From a virus: a DNA stretch of 20,480 nucleotides. Shown here one piece after another: positions 19,658-20,480 of this stretch (the stretch's first letter is position 1; each line of letters begins with the position of its first letter). The stretch spans positions 1 through 20,480 of IMG/VR virus record IMGVR_UViG_3300025047_000001; one strand, given 5' to 3'. Below the pieces are notes generated by a model. It saw only the letters and a list, made by a program, of their open reading frames with translations. It was not told the origin of the DNA and searched no databases. The position numbers and the translations under genes are program-made.

Positions 19658-20480
19658 ATGGCATTCACTAAAGGCACAGCGAACTTTACCAATGGAAGCA
19701 AAGACGTTACCAATGTTTCACTAACATCGGGTCAGCTCGCATTCTTCGCCTCCGGAACAGCCGTTTTCGTTCAGTCAGAAGGCCAGTTAATTGAAGCTAC
19801 AGGACTACCCAAAGATGGAAATGGTGATGTAATTCCTAATCAGTTCCTGCTGCGGGGGAACTGGATGGGACCGACGGGCGGCTATGACTTTGTAGCGTTC
19901 GATACTATTGAAGGGTTGCGAGACGCCGTGCAATCCGCCAGAGGTTTTAGCGAGCAGCTGAACACGGTGCTTGATAGTGTAGACGTTAACCCGACGGCTG
20001 ATAGCCTTGTTAAGCGGACATCAACAGGCGCAGCGCGTGTCGCTGATGCTCAGAATGCGGATGAGGCGGTGGCGTTGGGGCAGTTGCCTGATGGTGTTGC
20101 TGACCTTTACGCTAAAAAAAACATCCTCGGCTCAGTGTCGCAATCTGGCGGCGTTCCAACAGGGGCTATTATTGAGCGTGGAAGCAACGCTAATGGTGAG
20201 TATATTAAGTTTGCTGATGGGACAGTTCTAATGTGGGGGGAGTTTTTTGTTGAAAAATATTCTACTCGTGAATTTAGATGTAATGTTCCACTTCCTGTTT
20301 CTGTAACTTCTAATGATTCATATTTCGATGTCACTAACGCGAACTTTGCTAGTGATTCATTGGGATTAAGTTATCTTGACCCCTACCATTTAAGCATTAA
20401 TTCTAGCAGAGAAGTTAGGGTGGTTTTCCCACCGGATACCACAATTCTTGATGGCGACCAAATGCTATTCAAATTTTTGG
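19658..20480 (+). CDS. Tail fibre / receptor-binding protein (3' end outside window)
   Basis: 274 codons are visible and the frame is still open at the window edge. The ATG at 19658 lies 6 nt after the J stop, with GAGGA (19650-19654) just before it, overlapping the J stop. The N-terminal part (MAFTKGTANFTNGSKDVTNVSLTSGQLAFF) is likely the domain that docks on the tip. Residues about 85-165 are helical and Ala/Asp-rich. At residues 169-188 comes GAIIERGSNANGEYIKFADG followed by T-V-L-M-W, a motif shared by many phage tail fibres just before the variable receptor-binding tip. Beyond about 20225 the DNA becomes clearly AT-richer, as expected for a swapped tip. An A8 run at 20114-20121 sits before that boundary. 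Confidence 0.85.
   Translation, partial: MAFTKGTANFTNGSKDVTNVSLTSGQLAFFASGTAVFVQSEGQLIEATGLPKDGNGDVIPNQFLLRGNWMGPTGGYDFVAFDTIEGLRDAVQSARGFSEQLNTVLDSVDVNPTADSLVKRTSTGAARVADAQNADEAVALGQLPDGVADLYAKKNILGSVSQSGGVPTGAIIERGSNANGEYIKFADGTVLMWGEFFVEKYSTREFRCNVPLPVSVTSNDSYFDVTNANFASDSLGLSYLDPYHLSINSSREVRVVFPPDTTILDGDQMLFKFL

Overview
The window is the morphogenesis half of a transposable, Mu-like phage or prophage. Every real gene is on the + strand, and they form one tightly packed late operon in which neighbours mostly overlap by 1-14 nt or lie under 30 nt apart. The head genes follow the Mu order (large terminase, gp29 portal, F, G, protease I with nested scaffold Z, major head T, gp35/gp36/gp37-like adaptors). 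The tail genes are of the long non-contractile type: tail tube, frameshifted tail chaperone pair, tape measure, distal tail proteins, NlpC/P60-like protein, J-like tip protein and tail fibre. No sheath, baseplate wedge or spike gene is present. This is the B3/D3112 style of layout: a Mu head on a siphovirus tail. Mid-range GC with frequent TTA leucine codons would fit a marine gammaproteobacterium such as an Alteromonadales member. That host guess is weak, because no host gene or phage end is in view.

Layout. 3-1238: terminase, cut at its 5' end. 1248-2825: portal. 2825-4255: MuF/SPP1 gp7-type minor head protein with an extra C-terminal domain carrying an anthrax lethal factor-like zinc metallopeptidase signature. 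4252-4449: small acidic unknown protein coupled to it. 4449-4886: virion morphogenesis protein G. 4887-5921: an inserted cargo gene, visibly AT-richer, with its own leader and a strong ribosome binding site. It encodes a two-helix membrane protein resembling putative abortive-infection (putAbiC-like) proteins. 5922-7097: protease I, with the scaffold made from an internal in-frame start at 6525. 7097-8385: decoration-like protein and major head protein, followed by a terminator-like hairpin. 8463-9799: head-tail joining genes. 9789-19651: tail genes. 19658 to the end: tail fibre, cut at the 3' end.

How the parts work together. Terminase pumps DNA through the portal into a shell of T built on the Z scaffold and matured by I. 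F, G and the gp35-37-like proteins finish the head and join the tail. The tape measure, with the frameshifted chaperones, sets tail length, and the tip and fibre proteins find the host. The two most striking accessory elements are the F-linked metallopeptidase with its small partner gene, which looks like a phage-borne MuF polymorphic toxin and possible immunity pair, and the membrane-protein cargo gene, which may protect the lysogen from other phages. Expression appears to be tuned by stem-loops after the two most abundant virion proteins (major head and tail tube), a -1 slippery site in the tail chaperones, and the nested scaffold start.
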